The notes beneath the pieces are model-generated. The model was given only the letters and a program-made list of their open reading frames with translations, had not been told where the DNA came from and ran no database searches. A stretch of DNA of 64,000 nucleotides from Sanderia malayensis (Eukaryota > Cnidaria > Scyphozoa > Semaeostomeae > Pelagiidae). The stretch covers positions 1-64,000 of the forward strand of contig RQOL01000375.1 in the NCBI GenBank assembly GCA_013076295.1, written 5' to 3'. This document shows, piece after piece, positions 24,525 through 35,560 of the stretch; within the stretch, counting starts at the first letter, position 1, and every line of letters starts with the position of its first letter. The position numbers were made by a program, and so were the translations under genes.

Positions 24525-25550
24525 TCATCAAAAGTGGGAAATCATGAAAAAGTGGGAAGTCACCAACAATGGGGAGTCGTCAAAAGTGAGAAGTCATGAA
24601 AAGTGGGAAGTCAAGAAAAAGTGGGAAGTCATCAATAGTGGGAAGTTATCAAAAGAGGGAACTCATCAAACGCGGGAAGTGAAGAAAAATTGGGAAGTCA
24701 TCAAAAGTGGGAAATCATGAAAAAGTGGGAGGTCACCAACAATGGGGAGTCGTCTAAAGTGAGAAGTCATGAAAAGTGGGAAGTCAGGAAAAAGTGGGAA
24801 GACAAGAAAAAGTGGGAAGTCATCAAAAATGGGAAGTTATCAAAAGTGGGAAGTCATTAAAAGTGGGATGTCAAGAAAAATTGGAAGCTAAGAAAAAGTG
24901 GGAAGACGTCAAAAGTGGGAAGTCATCAAAAGTGGGAAGTCAAGAAAAAGTGGGAATTCATGAAAATTGGGAAGTCATCAAACGTGGGAAGTGAAGAAAA
25001 AGTGGGAAGTCATCAAAAGTGAGAAATCATGAAAAACTGGGAAGTCACCAACAATGGTGAGTCATCAAAAGTGAGAAGTCATCAAAAGTGGGAAGTCAAA
25101 AAAAAATGGGAAGTCAAGAAAAAGTGCAAGGTCATCAACAGTGGAAAATCATAAAAAGTAGGAAGTCAACAAAATTGGGAAGTCATCAAAAGTGAGAAGT
25201 TATCAAAAGTGGGAAATCATGAAAAAGTGGGAAGTCACCAACAATGGGGAGTCATCAAAAGTGAGAAGTCATCAAAAGTGGGAAGTCAAAGAAAATGGGA
25301 AGTCAAGAAAAAGTGCAAGGTCACCAAAAGTGGGAAGTCATCAAAAGTGGGAAGTCAAGAAAAAGTGGGAAGTCATCAAAAGTGGGAAGTTATCAAAAGT
25401 GGGAAGTCATCAAAAGTGGAAAAGTGGGAAGAAATTGGAAATCATCAAATGTGGGAAGTCACCAAAAGTGGGAAGTAATCAAGAGTGGGAAGTCAAGAAA
25501 AAGTGGGAAGTCATCAAAAGTGGGAAGTTATCAAAAGTGGCAAGTCATCA

Positions 25551-25611
25551 AAAGTGAAAAAGTGGGAAGAAGTGGAAGAGGAAAAGTGGAAAAGTGGGAA
25601 GAAGTGGGAAA
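25551..25611 (+). repeat. C-free block with broken 17-bp register
   Basis: For about 61 bp the + strand holds no C, and T appears only in GTG. The units are shortened to about 10-12 bp (GTGGGAAGAA, GTGGAAGAGGAAAA) because the TCATC or TCAAG half is missing. Copies lie at 33,551-33,607 and 43,761-43,820. The copy at 33.6 kb is shorter by a few bases in the A runs. Confidence 0.85.
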
Positions 25612-26199
25612 TCGTCAAAAGTGGGAAGTCATCAAAAATTGGAAATCATCAAATGTGGGAAGTCACCAAAAGTAGGAAGTCATCAAAAGTGGGAAGTCAA
25701 GAAAAAGTGTAAAGTGGTCAAAAATGGGAAGTCATCGAAAATGGGAAGTGGAGAAAAAGTGGGATTTCAAGAAAAGTGGGAAGTCATCAAAAGTGGGAGG
25801 TTATCAAAAGTGGGAAGTCATCAAAAGTGGGAAGTCATCAAAAGTGGGAAGTCAAGAAAAGTGGGAGGTCAAGAAAAAGTGCGAAGTCATCAAAAGTGGG
25901 AAATCATAAAAAGTGGGAAGTCACCAAGTATGTGAAGTTGTCAAAAATGGGAAGTCATCAAGAGTGGGAAGTCACCAAAAACGGGAAGTCGTCAAAAATG
26001 GGAAGTCATCAAAAATGGGAAGTGAAGAAATAGTGGGAATTCAAGAAAAATTGTGAAGTCATCAAAAGTGGGAAGTTATCAAAAGAGGGAAGTCATCAAA
26101 TGTGGGATGTCAAGAAAAATGGGAAGTTAAGAAGAAGTGGGAAATCGTCAAAAGTGGGAAGTCATCAAAAGTGGGAATACATCAAAAGTGGGAAGTCAT

Positions 26200-29100
26200 G
26201 AAAAGTGGGAAGTCATCAAACGTGGGAAGTGAAGAAAAAGTGGGAAGTCATCAAAAGTGGGAAATCATGAAAAGTGGGAGGTCACCAACAATGGGTAGTC
26301 GTAAAAAGTGAAAAGTCATGAAAAGTGGGAAGTCAGGAAAAAGTGGGAAGACAAGAAAAAGTGGGAATCATCAATAATGGGAAGTTATCAAAAGTGGGAA
26401 GTCATTAAAAGTGGGATGTCAATAAAAATTGGAAGCTAAGAAAAAGTGGGAAGACGTCAAAAGTGGGAAGTCATCAAAAGTGGGAAGTCAGGAAAATTGG
26501 GAAGTCATGAAAAGTGGGAAGTCATCAAACGCGGGAAGCGAAGATAAGTGGGAAGTCATCAAAAGTGGGAAATCATGAAAAAAGTGGAAGTCTTGAAGAG
26601 TGGGAAGTCATCAAAACGTGGGAAGTGAAGAAAAAGTGGGAGATCATCAAAAGTGGGAAATCATGAAAAACTGGGAAGTCACCAACAATGGTGAGTCATC
26701 AAAAGTGAGAAGTCATCAAAAGTGGGAAGTCAAAAAAAATGGGAAGTCAAGAAAAAGTGCAAGGTCATCAACAGTGAAAATCATAAAAAGTAGGAAGTCA
26801 ACAAAATTGGGAAGTCATCAAAAGTGGGAAGTTATCAAAAGTGGGAAATCATGAAAAAGTGGGAGTCACCAAAAATGGGAAATCATAACAAGTTTGAAGT
26901 CACCAAAAATGGAATGTGATCAAAAGTGGGAAGTCATCAAAGTGGGAAGTCAAGAAAAAGTGGGAAGTGGGAAAGAAGTGGGAAATCGTCAAAAGTGAGA
27001 AGTCATCAAAAGTGGGAAGTCAGGAAAAATTGGGAAGTCATGAAAAGTGGGAAGTCATCAAACGCAGGAAGTGAAGATAAGTGGGAAGTCATCAAAGTGG
27101 GAAATCATGAAAAGTGGGAAGTCACCAACAATGGGGAGTCGTCAAAAGTGAAAAGTCATCAAAAGTGGGAGGTCCGGAAAAAGTGGGAAGTCAAGAAAAG
27201 TGGAAGTCACCAAAATTGGGAAGTCATCAAAAGTGGGAAGTTATCAAAAGTGATATATCATGAAATAGTGGGAAGTCACCAAAAATGGGAAATCATAACA
27301 AGTTGGAAGTCACCAAAAATGGAATGTCATCAAAAGTGGGAAGTCATCAAAAGTGGGAAGTCAAGAAAAAGTGGGAAGTCATGAAAAGTGGGAAGTCATC
27401 AAACGCGGGAAGTGAAGAAATAGTGGGAAGTCATCAAAAGTGGGAATTCATGAAAAAGTGGGAAGTCACCGACAATGGGGAGTCGTCAAAGTGAGAAGTC
27501 ATCAAAACAGGGAAGTCATCGAAAGTGGGAAGTCAAGAAAAATGGGAAGTCGTCATAAGTGGGAAGTTCTCAAAAGTGGGAAGTCAAGAAAAAGTGGAAG
27601 TCATGAAAAGTGGGAAGTCATCAAACGCGGGAAGTGAGGAAATAGTGGGAAGTCATCAAAAGTGGGAATTCATGAAAAAGTGGGAAGTCACCAACAATGG
27701 GGAGTCATCAAACGAGAGAAGTCATCAAAAGTGGGAAGTCAAGAAAAAGCGGTAAGTCAAGAAAATGTGCAAAGTCATCAAAGTGGGAAGTCATCAAAAA
27801 TGGGAAGTCAAGAAAAAGTGGGAATTCAAGAAAAAGTGGAAAGTCATCATAAGTGGGAAGTTATCAAAAGTGGGAAGTCAAGAAAAAGTGGGAAGTCAAG
27901 AAAAAGTGCGAAGTCATCAAAAGTGGGAAATCATAAAAAGTGGGAAGTCGCCAAAAGTAGGAAGTCATCAAAAGTGGGAAGTCAAGAAAAGTGGGAAGTC
28001 AAGAAAATCTGAGAAGTCATCAAAAGTGGGAAGTTATCAAAAGTGGGAAGTCATCAAAAGTGGGAACTCAAGAAAAGGTGGGAAGTCATCAAGAGTGGGA
28101 AGCCAAGAAAAACGGGAAGTTAAGAAGAAGTGGGAAGTCAAGAAGGTGGGAAGTCAAAAATACGTGGGAAGTCATGAAAAGTGGGAAATGAAGAAAAAGA
28201 GGGAAGTCATTGAAACGGCAAAGTCATCAAAAGTGGGAAATCAAGAAAAACTGGAAGTCATCAAAGGTGGGAAGACAAGAAAAATGGCAAGAAAAGAAAA
28301 AGTGGAAAGTTGTCAAAAATGGGAAGTTGGCAAAAGTGGGAAGTCATAAAAAGTAGGAAGTCATCAAAAGTGGGAACTCAGAAAAAAGTGGGAAGTCATG
28401 AAGAGTGGGAAGTCATCAAACGTGGGAAGTGAAGAAAAACTGGGAGATCATCAAAAGTGGGACATCATAAAAAGTGGGAAGTCACCAAAATTGGGAAGTC
28501 ATCAAAAGTGGGAAGACAAGGAAAAGTGGGAAGTCAAGAAAAAGTCTGAAGTCATCAAAAATTGGAAATCATCAAATGTGGGAAGTCACGAAAAGTGGGA
28601 AGTCATCAAAAGTGGGAAGTCAAGAAAAAGTGGGAATTCAAGAAAAAGTGGAAAGTCGTCAAGAATGGGAAGTCATCAAAAATGGGAAGTGGAGAAAAAG
28701 TGGGAATTCAAGAAAAAAGTGGGAAGTCATCAAAAGTGGGAAGTTATCAAAAGTGGGAAGTCATCAAAAGTGGGAAATCATAAAAAGTGGGAAGTCATCA
28801 ATCGTGGGAAGTGAAGAAAGAGTGGGAGATCATCAAAAGTGGGACATCATATAAAGTGGGAAGTCACCAAAATTGGGAAGTCATCAAAGTGGGAAGTCAT
28901 CAAAAGTGGGAAATCATGAAACAGTGGGAAGTCACCCAAAATGGGAAATCATAAAAAGATGGAAGTCACCAAAAGTGGGAAGTCAAGAAAAAGCGGTAAG
29001 TCAAGAAAATGTGCAAAGTCATCAAAAGTGGGAAGTCATCAAAAATGGGAAGTCAAGAAAAAGTGGGAATTCAAGAAAAAGTGGGAAGTCATCATAAGAG

Positions 29101-32100
29101 GGAAGTTATCAAAAGTGGGAAGTCATCAAAAGTGGGAAGTCATCAAAAGTTGGAAGTCAAGAAAAATGGGAGGTCAAGAAAAGTGCGAAGTCATCAAAAG
29201 TGGGAAATCATAAAAAGTGGGAAGTCACCAAATATGTGAAGTTGTCAAAAATGGGAAGTCATCAAGAGTGGGAAGTCACCAAAAACGGGAAGTCGTCAAA
29301 AATGGGAAGTTATCAAAAATGGGAAGTACAGAAACAATGGAAATTCAAGAAAAAGTGGGAAGTCATGAAAAGTGGGAAGTTATCAAAAGTGGGAAGTCAT
29401 GAAAAGTGGGATGTCAAGAAAAATGGGATGTTAAGAAAAAGTGCGAAGTCATCAAAAGTAGGAAGTCATCAAAAGTGGGAAGTCAGAAAAAAGTGGGAAG
29501 TCATGGAGAGTGGGAAGTCATCAATGGTGGGAAGTGAAGAAAGAGTGGGAGATCATCAAAAGTGGGACATCATATAAAGTGGGAAGTCACCAAAATTGGG
29601 AAGTCATCAAAAGTGGGAGGTCATCAAAAGTGGGAAATCATGAAACAGTGGGAAGTCACCCAAAATGGGAAATCATAAAAAGATGGAAGTCACCAAAAGT
29701 GGGGAAGTCAAGAAAAAGCGGTAAGTCAAGAAAATGTGCAAAGTCATCAAAAGTGGGAAGTCATCAAAAATGGGAAGTCAAGAAAAAGTGGGAATTCAAG
29801 AAAAAAGTGGGAAGTCATCATAAGTGGGAAGTTCTCAAAAGTGGGAAGTCAAGAAAAAGTGAGAAGTCATGAAAAGTGGGAGTCATCAAACGCGGGAAGT
29901 GAAGAAATAGTGGGAAGTCATCAAAAGTGGGAATTCATGAAAAAGTGGGAAGTCACCAACAATGGGGAGTCATCAAACGAGAGAAGTCATCAAAAGTGGG
30001 AAGTCAAAGAGAAAGCGTAAGTCAAGAAAATGTGCAAAGTCATCAAAAGTGGGAAGTCATCAAAAATGGGAAGTCAAGAAAAGTGGGAATTCAAGAAAAA
30101 GTGGAAAGTCATCATAAGTGGGGAAGTTATCAAAAGTGGGAAGTCAAGAAAAAGTGGGAAGTCAAGAAAAAGGGCGAAGTCATCAAAAGTGGGAAATCAT
30201 AAAAAGTGGGAAGTCGCCAAAAGTAGGAAGTCATCAAAAGTGGGAAGTCAAGAAAAAGTGGGAAGTCAAGAAAATCTGAGAAGTCATCAAAAGTGGGAAG
30301 TTATCAAAAGTGGGAAGTCATCAAAAGTGGGAACTCAAGAAAAGGTGGGAAGTCATCAAAAGTGGGAAGCCAAGAAAAAATGGGAAGTTAAGAAAAGTGG
30401 GAAGTCAAGAAGGTGGGAAGTCAAAATACGTGGGAAGTCATGAAAAGTGGGAAGTCATCAAAAGTGGGAAATCATGAAACAGTGGGAAGTCACCCAAAAT
30501 GGGAAATCATAAAAAGATGGAAGTCACCAAAAGTGGGATGTCATCAAAAGTGGGAAGTCAAGAAAAAGTGGGATGTCATGAAAAGTGGGAAGTCATCAAA
30601 CGCAGGAGGTGAAGAAAAAGTGGGAAGTCATCAAAATTGGGAAATCATGAAAAAGTGGGAAGTCACCAACAATGGGAGTCGTCAAACGAGAGAAGTCATC
30701 AATAGTGGGAAGTCATCTAAAGTGGGAAGTCATGAAAAGTGGGAAGTCAAGGAAAAGTGGGAAGTCAAGAAAAAGTCTGAAGTCATCAAAAATTGGAAAT
30801 CATCAAATGTGGGAAGTCACGAAAAGTGGGAAGTCATCAAAAGTGGGAAGTCAAGAAAAAGTGGGAATTCAAGAAAAAGTGGAAAGTCGTCAAAAATGGA
30901 AAGTCATCAAAAATGGGAAGTTGAGAAAAAGTGGGAATTCAAGAAAAAGTGGGAGTCATCAAAAGTGGGAAGTTATCAAAAGTGGGAAGTCATCAAAAGT
31001 GGGAAGTCATCAAGAGTGGGAAGTCACCAAAAACGGGAAGTCGTCAAAAATGGGAAGTCATCAAAAATGGGAAGTGCAGAAACAGTGGGAATTCAAGAAA
31101 AAGTGGGAAGTCATCAAAAGTGGGAAGTTATCAAAAGTGGGAAGTCATCAAAGGTGGGATGTCAAGAAAAATGGGAAGTTAAGAAGAAGTGGGAAGACGT
31201 CAACAGTGGGAAGTCATCAAAAGTCGGAAGTCAAGAAAAAGTGGGAATTCATGAAAAGTGTGAAGTCATCAAACATGGGAAGTGAAGAAAAAGTGGGAAG
31301 TCATCAAAAGTGGGAAATCATGAAAACTGGGAAGTCACCAACAATGGTGAGTTGTCAAAAGTGAGAACTCATCAAAAGTGGGAAGTCAAAAAAAAATGGG
31401 AAGTCAAGAACAAGTGCAAGGTCATCAACAGTGGAAAATCATAAAAAGTAGGAAGTCAACAAAATTGGGAAGTCCTCAAAAGTGGGAAGTTATCAAAAGT
31501 GGGAAATCATGAAAAGGTGGAGGTCACCAAAAATGGGAAATCATAACAAGTTTGAAGTCACCAAAAATGGAATGTGATCAAAAGTGGAAGTCATCAAAAG
31601 TGGGAAGTCAAGAAAAAGTGGGAAGTGGGAAAGAAGTGGGAAATCGTCAAAAGTGAGAAGTCATCAAAAGTGGGAAGTCAGGAAAAATTGGGAAGTCATG
31701 AAAAGTGGGAAGTCATCAAACGCGGGAAGTGAAGATAAAGTGGGAAGTCATCAAAAGTGGGAAGTCATCAAAAGTGGGAAGTCATCAAGAGTGGGAAGTC
31801 ACCAAAAACGGGAAGTCGTCAAAAATGGGAAGTCATCAAAAATGGGAAGTGCAGAAACAGTGGGAATTCAAGAAAAAGTGGGAAGTCATCAAAGTGGGAA
31901 GTTATCAAAAGTGGGAAGTCATCAAAGGTGGGATGTCAAGAAAAATGGGAAGTTAAGAAGAAGTGGGAAGACGTCAACAGTGGGAAGTCATCAAAAGTCG
32001 GAAGTCAAGAAAAAGTGGGAATTCATGAAAAGTGTGAAGTCATCAAACATGGGAAGTGAAGAAAAAGTGGGAAGTCATCAAAAGTGGGAAATCATGAAAA

Positions 32101-33600
32101 ACTGGGAAGTCACCAACAATGGTGAGTTGTCAAAAGTGAGAACTCATCAAAAGTGGGAAGTCAAAAAAAAATGGGAAGTCAAGAACAAGTGCAAGGTCAT
32201 CAACAGTGGAAAATCATAAAAAGTAGGAAGTCAACAAAATTGGGAAGTCCTCAAAAGTGGGAAGTTATCAAAAGTGGGAAATCATGAAAAGGTGGAGGTC
32301 ACCAAAAATGGGAAATCATAACAAGTTTGAAGTCACCAAAAATGGAATGTGATCAAAAGTGGGAAGTCATCAAAAGTGGGAAGTCAAGAAAAAGTGGGAA
32401 GTGGGAAAGAAGTGGGAAATCGTCAAAAGTGAGAAGTCATCAAAAGTGGGAAGTCAGGAAAAATTGGGAAGTCATGAAAAGTGGGAAGTCATCAAACGCG
32501 GGAAGTGAAGATAAAGTGGGAAGTCATCAAAAGTGGGAAATCATGAAAAAGTGGGAAGTCACCAACAATGGGGAGTCGTCAAAAGTGAGAAGTCATGAAA
32601 AGTGGGAAGTCAAGAAAAAGTGGGAAGTCATCAATAGTGGGAAGTTATCAAAAGAGGGAACTCATCAAACGCGGGAAATGAAGAAAAATTGGGAAGTCAT
32701 CAAAAGTGGGAAATCATGAAAAGTGGGAGTCACCAACAATGGGGAGTCGTCTAAAGTGAGAAGTCATGAAAAGTGGGAAGTCAGGAAAAAGTGGGAAGAC
32801 AAGAAAAAGTGGGAAGTCATCAAAAATGGGAAGTTATCAAAAGTGGGAAGTCATTAAAAGTGGGATGTCAAGAAAAATTGGAAGCTAAGAAAAAGTGGGA
32901 AGACGTCAAAAGTGGGAAGTCATCAAAAGTGGGAAGTCAAGAAAAAGTGGGAATTCATGAAAATTGGGAAGTCATCAAACGTGGGAAGTGAAGAAAAAGT
33001 GGGAGGTCATCAAAGTGAGAAATCATGAAAAACTGGGAAGTCACCAACAATGGTGAGTCATCAAAAGTGAGAAGTCATCAAAAGTGGGAAGTCAAAAAAA
33101 AATGGGAAGTCAAGAAAAAGTGCAAGGTCATCAACAGTGGAAAATCATAAAAAGTAGGAAGTCAACAAAATTGGGAAGTCATCAAAAGTGAGAAGTTATC
33201 AAAAGTGGGAAATCATGAAAAAGTGGGAAGTCACCAACAATGGGGAGTCATCAAAAGTGAGAAGTCATCAAAAGTGGGAAGTCAAAGAAAAATGGGAAGT
33301 CAAGAAAAAGTGCAAGGTCACCAAAAGTGGGAAGTCATCAAAAGTGGGAAGTCAAGAAAAAGTGGGAAGTCATCAAAAGTGGGAAGTTATCAAAAGTGGG
33401 AAGTCATCAAAAGTGGAAAAGTGGGAAGAAATTGGAAATCATCAAATGTGGGAAGTCACCAAAAGTGGGAAGTAATCAAGAGTGGGAAGTCAAGAAAAAG
33501 TGGGAAGTCATCAAAAGTGGGAAGTTATCAAAAGTGGCAAGTCATCAAAAGTGAAAAAGTGGGAAGAAGTGGAAGAGGAAAAGTGGAAAGTGGGAAGAAG
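26200..33600. other. Zone rich in one-base homopolymer indels
   Basis: Compared with matching copies, this stretch has many +1 or -1 changes in A or G runs. Losses: near 26,270 (AAAAG for AAAAAG), 26,536 (GATAAG for GATAAAG), 26,590 (GTGGAAG), 27,079, 27,093, 27,597, 28,251, 29,177, 30,674 and 31,586. Gains: near 28,713, 29,700, 29,804 and 30,120. Base substitutions are few in comparison. The zone crosses the boundary between super-repeat copies at 27,554, which fits local consensus error better than evolution of one copy. Confidence 0.75.
27251..27260. repeat. TGATATATCA palindrome
   Basis: A perfect 10-bp palindrome replaces the usual GTGGGAAATCA in one unit. It is found again at 35,257-35,266, 38,576-38,585 and 45,470-45,479, always followed by TGAAATAGTGGG. 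It therefore marks the same place in each 8-kb copy and in the 3.3-kb internal duplication. No function is implied. Confidence 0.85.
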
Positions 33601-35560
33601 TGGGAAATCGTCAAAAGTGGGAAGTCATCAAAAATTGGAAATCATCAAATGTGGGAAGTCACCAAAAGTAGGAAGTCATCAAAAGTGGGAAGTCAAGAAA
33701 AAGTGTAAAGTGGTCAAAAATGGGAAGTCATCGAAAATGGGAAGTGGAGAAAAAGTGGGATTTCAAGAAAAAGTGGGAAGTCATCAAAAGTGGGAGGTTA
33801 TCAAAAGTGGGAAGTCATCAAAAGTGGGAAGTCATCAAAAGTGGGAAGTCAAGAAAAGTGGGAGGTCAAGAAAAAGTGCGAAGTCATCAAAAGTGGGAAA
33901 TCATAAAAAGTGGGAAGTCACCAAGTATGTGAAGTTGTCAAAAATGGGAAGTCATCAAGAGTGGGAAGTCACCAAAAACGGGAAGTCGTCAAAAATGGGA
34001 AGTCATCAAAAATGGGAAGTGAAGAAATAGTGGGAATTCAAGAAAAATTGTGAAGTCATCAAAAGTGGGAAGTTATCAAAAGAGGGAAGTCATCAAATGT
34101 GGGATGTCAAGAAAAATGGGAAGTTAAGAAGAAGTGGGAAATCGTCAAAAGTGGGAAGTCATCAAAAGTGGGAATACATCAAAAGTGGGAAGTCATGAAA
34201 AGTGGGAAGTCATCAAACGTGGGAAGTGAAGAAAAAGTGGGAAGTCATCAAAAGTGGGAAATCATGAAAAAGTGGGAGGTCACCAACAATGGGTAGTCGT
34301 AAAAAGTGAAAAGTCATGAAAAGTGGGAAGTCAGGAAAAGTGGGAAGACAAGAAAAAGTGGGAAGTCATCAATAATGGGAAGTTATCAAAAGTGGGAAGT
34401 CATTAAAAGTGGGATGTCAATAAAAATTGGAAGCTAAGAAAAAGTGGGAAGACGTCAAAAGTGGGAAGTCATCAAAAGTGGGAAGTCAGGAAAAATTGGG
34501 AAGTCATGAAAAGTGGGAAGTCATCAAACGCGGGAAGCGAAGATAAAGTGGGAAGTCATCAAAAGTGGGAAATCATGAAAAAAGTGGGAAGTCTTGAAGA
34601 GTGGGAAGTCATCAAACGTGGGAAGTGAAGAAAAAGTGGGAGATCATCAAAAGTGGGAAATCATGAAAAACTGGGAAGTCACCAACAATGGTGAGTCATC
34701 AAAAGTGAGAAGTCATCAAAAGTGGGAAGTCAAAAAAAATGGGAAGTCAAGAAAAAGTGCAAGGTCATCAACAGTGAAAATCATAAAAAGTAGGAAGTCA
34801 ACAAAATTGGGAAGTCATCAAAAGTGGGAAGTTATCAAAAGTGGGAAATCATGAAAAAGTGGGAGGTCACCAAAAATGGGAAATCATAACAAGTTTGAAG
34901 TCACCAAAAATGGAATGTGATCAAAAGTGGGAAGTCATCAAAAGTGGGAAGTCAAGAAAAAGTGGGAAGTGGGAAAGAAGTGGGAAATCGTCAAAAGTGA
35001 GAAGTCATCAAAAGTGGGAAGTCAGGAAAAATTGGGAAGTCATGAAAAGTGGGAAGTCATCAAACGCAGGAAGTGAAGATAAAGTGGGAAGTCATCAAAA
35101 GTGGGAAATCATGAAAAAGTGGGAAGTCACCAACAATGGGGAGTCGTCAAAAGTGAAAAGTCATCAAAAGTGGGAGGTCCGGAAAAAGTGGGAAGTCAAG
35201 AAAAAGTGGAAGTCACCAAAATTGGGAAGTCATCAAAAGTGGGAAGTTATCAAAAGTGATATATCATGAAATAGTGGGAAGTCACCAAAAATGGGAAATC
35301 ATAACAAGTTGGAAGTCACCAAAAATGGAATGTCATCAAAAGTGGGAAGTCATCAAAAGTGGGAAGTCAAGAAAAAGTGGGAAGTCATGAAAAGTGGGAA
35401 GTCATCAAACGCGGGAAGTGAAGAAATAGTGGGAAGTCATCAAAAGTGGGAATTCATGAAAAAGTGGGAAGTCACCGACAATGGGGAGTCGTCAAAAGTG
35501 AGAAGTCATCAAAACAGGGAAGTCATCGAAAGTGGGAAGTCAAGAAAAATGGGAAGTCGT
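27554..35560 (+). repeat. 8.0-kb super-repeat, copy 2
   Basis: The landmark order is the same as in copy 1: K cassette (28,061), C cassette (near 29,232), truncated K (30,328-30,451), 775-bp pair (30,975-32,520), C-free block (33,551-33,607), C variant (near 33,924) and palindrome (35,257). The part up to about 33.6 kb differs from copies 1 and 3 mainly by single-base losses or gains in A and G runs. From 34 kb on it is almost identical to copy 3. Confidence 0.9.

Larger units (their letters stand above)
19550..27553 (+). repeat. 8.0-kb super-repeat, copy 1
   Basis: I set the start at the CATAAGTGGGAAGTTCTC landmark; the same landmark starts copies at 27,554, 35,561 and, inside copy 3, 38,880. 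Order of content: AACGAGAGAAG block; K cassette (20,056-20,333); GGAAATCATCAAATG block; C cassette (near 21,231); a second copy of the 19,243-20,050 material (offset about 2,265 bp); truncated K cassette (22,323-22,447); two 775-bp units; a C-free block (25,551-25,611); C-cassette variant (near 25,929); the segment also seen at the window's left edge; and the TGATATATCA palindrome (27,251-27,260). Landmarks in copy 2 lie 8,001-8,005 bp downstream. Confidence 0.9.
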
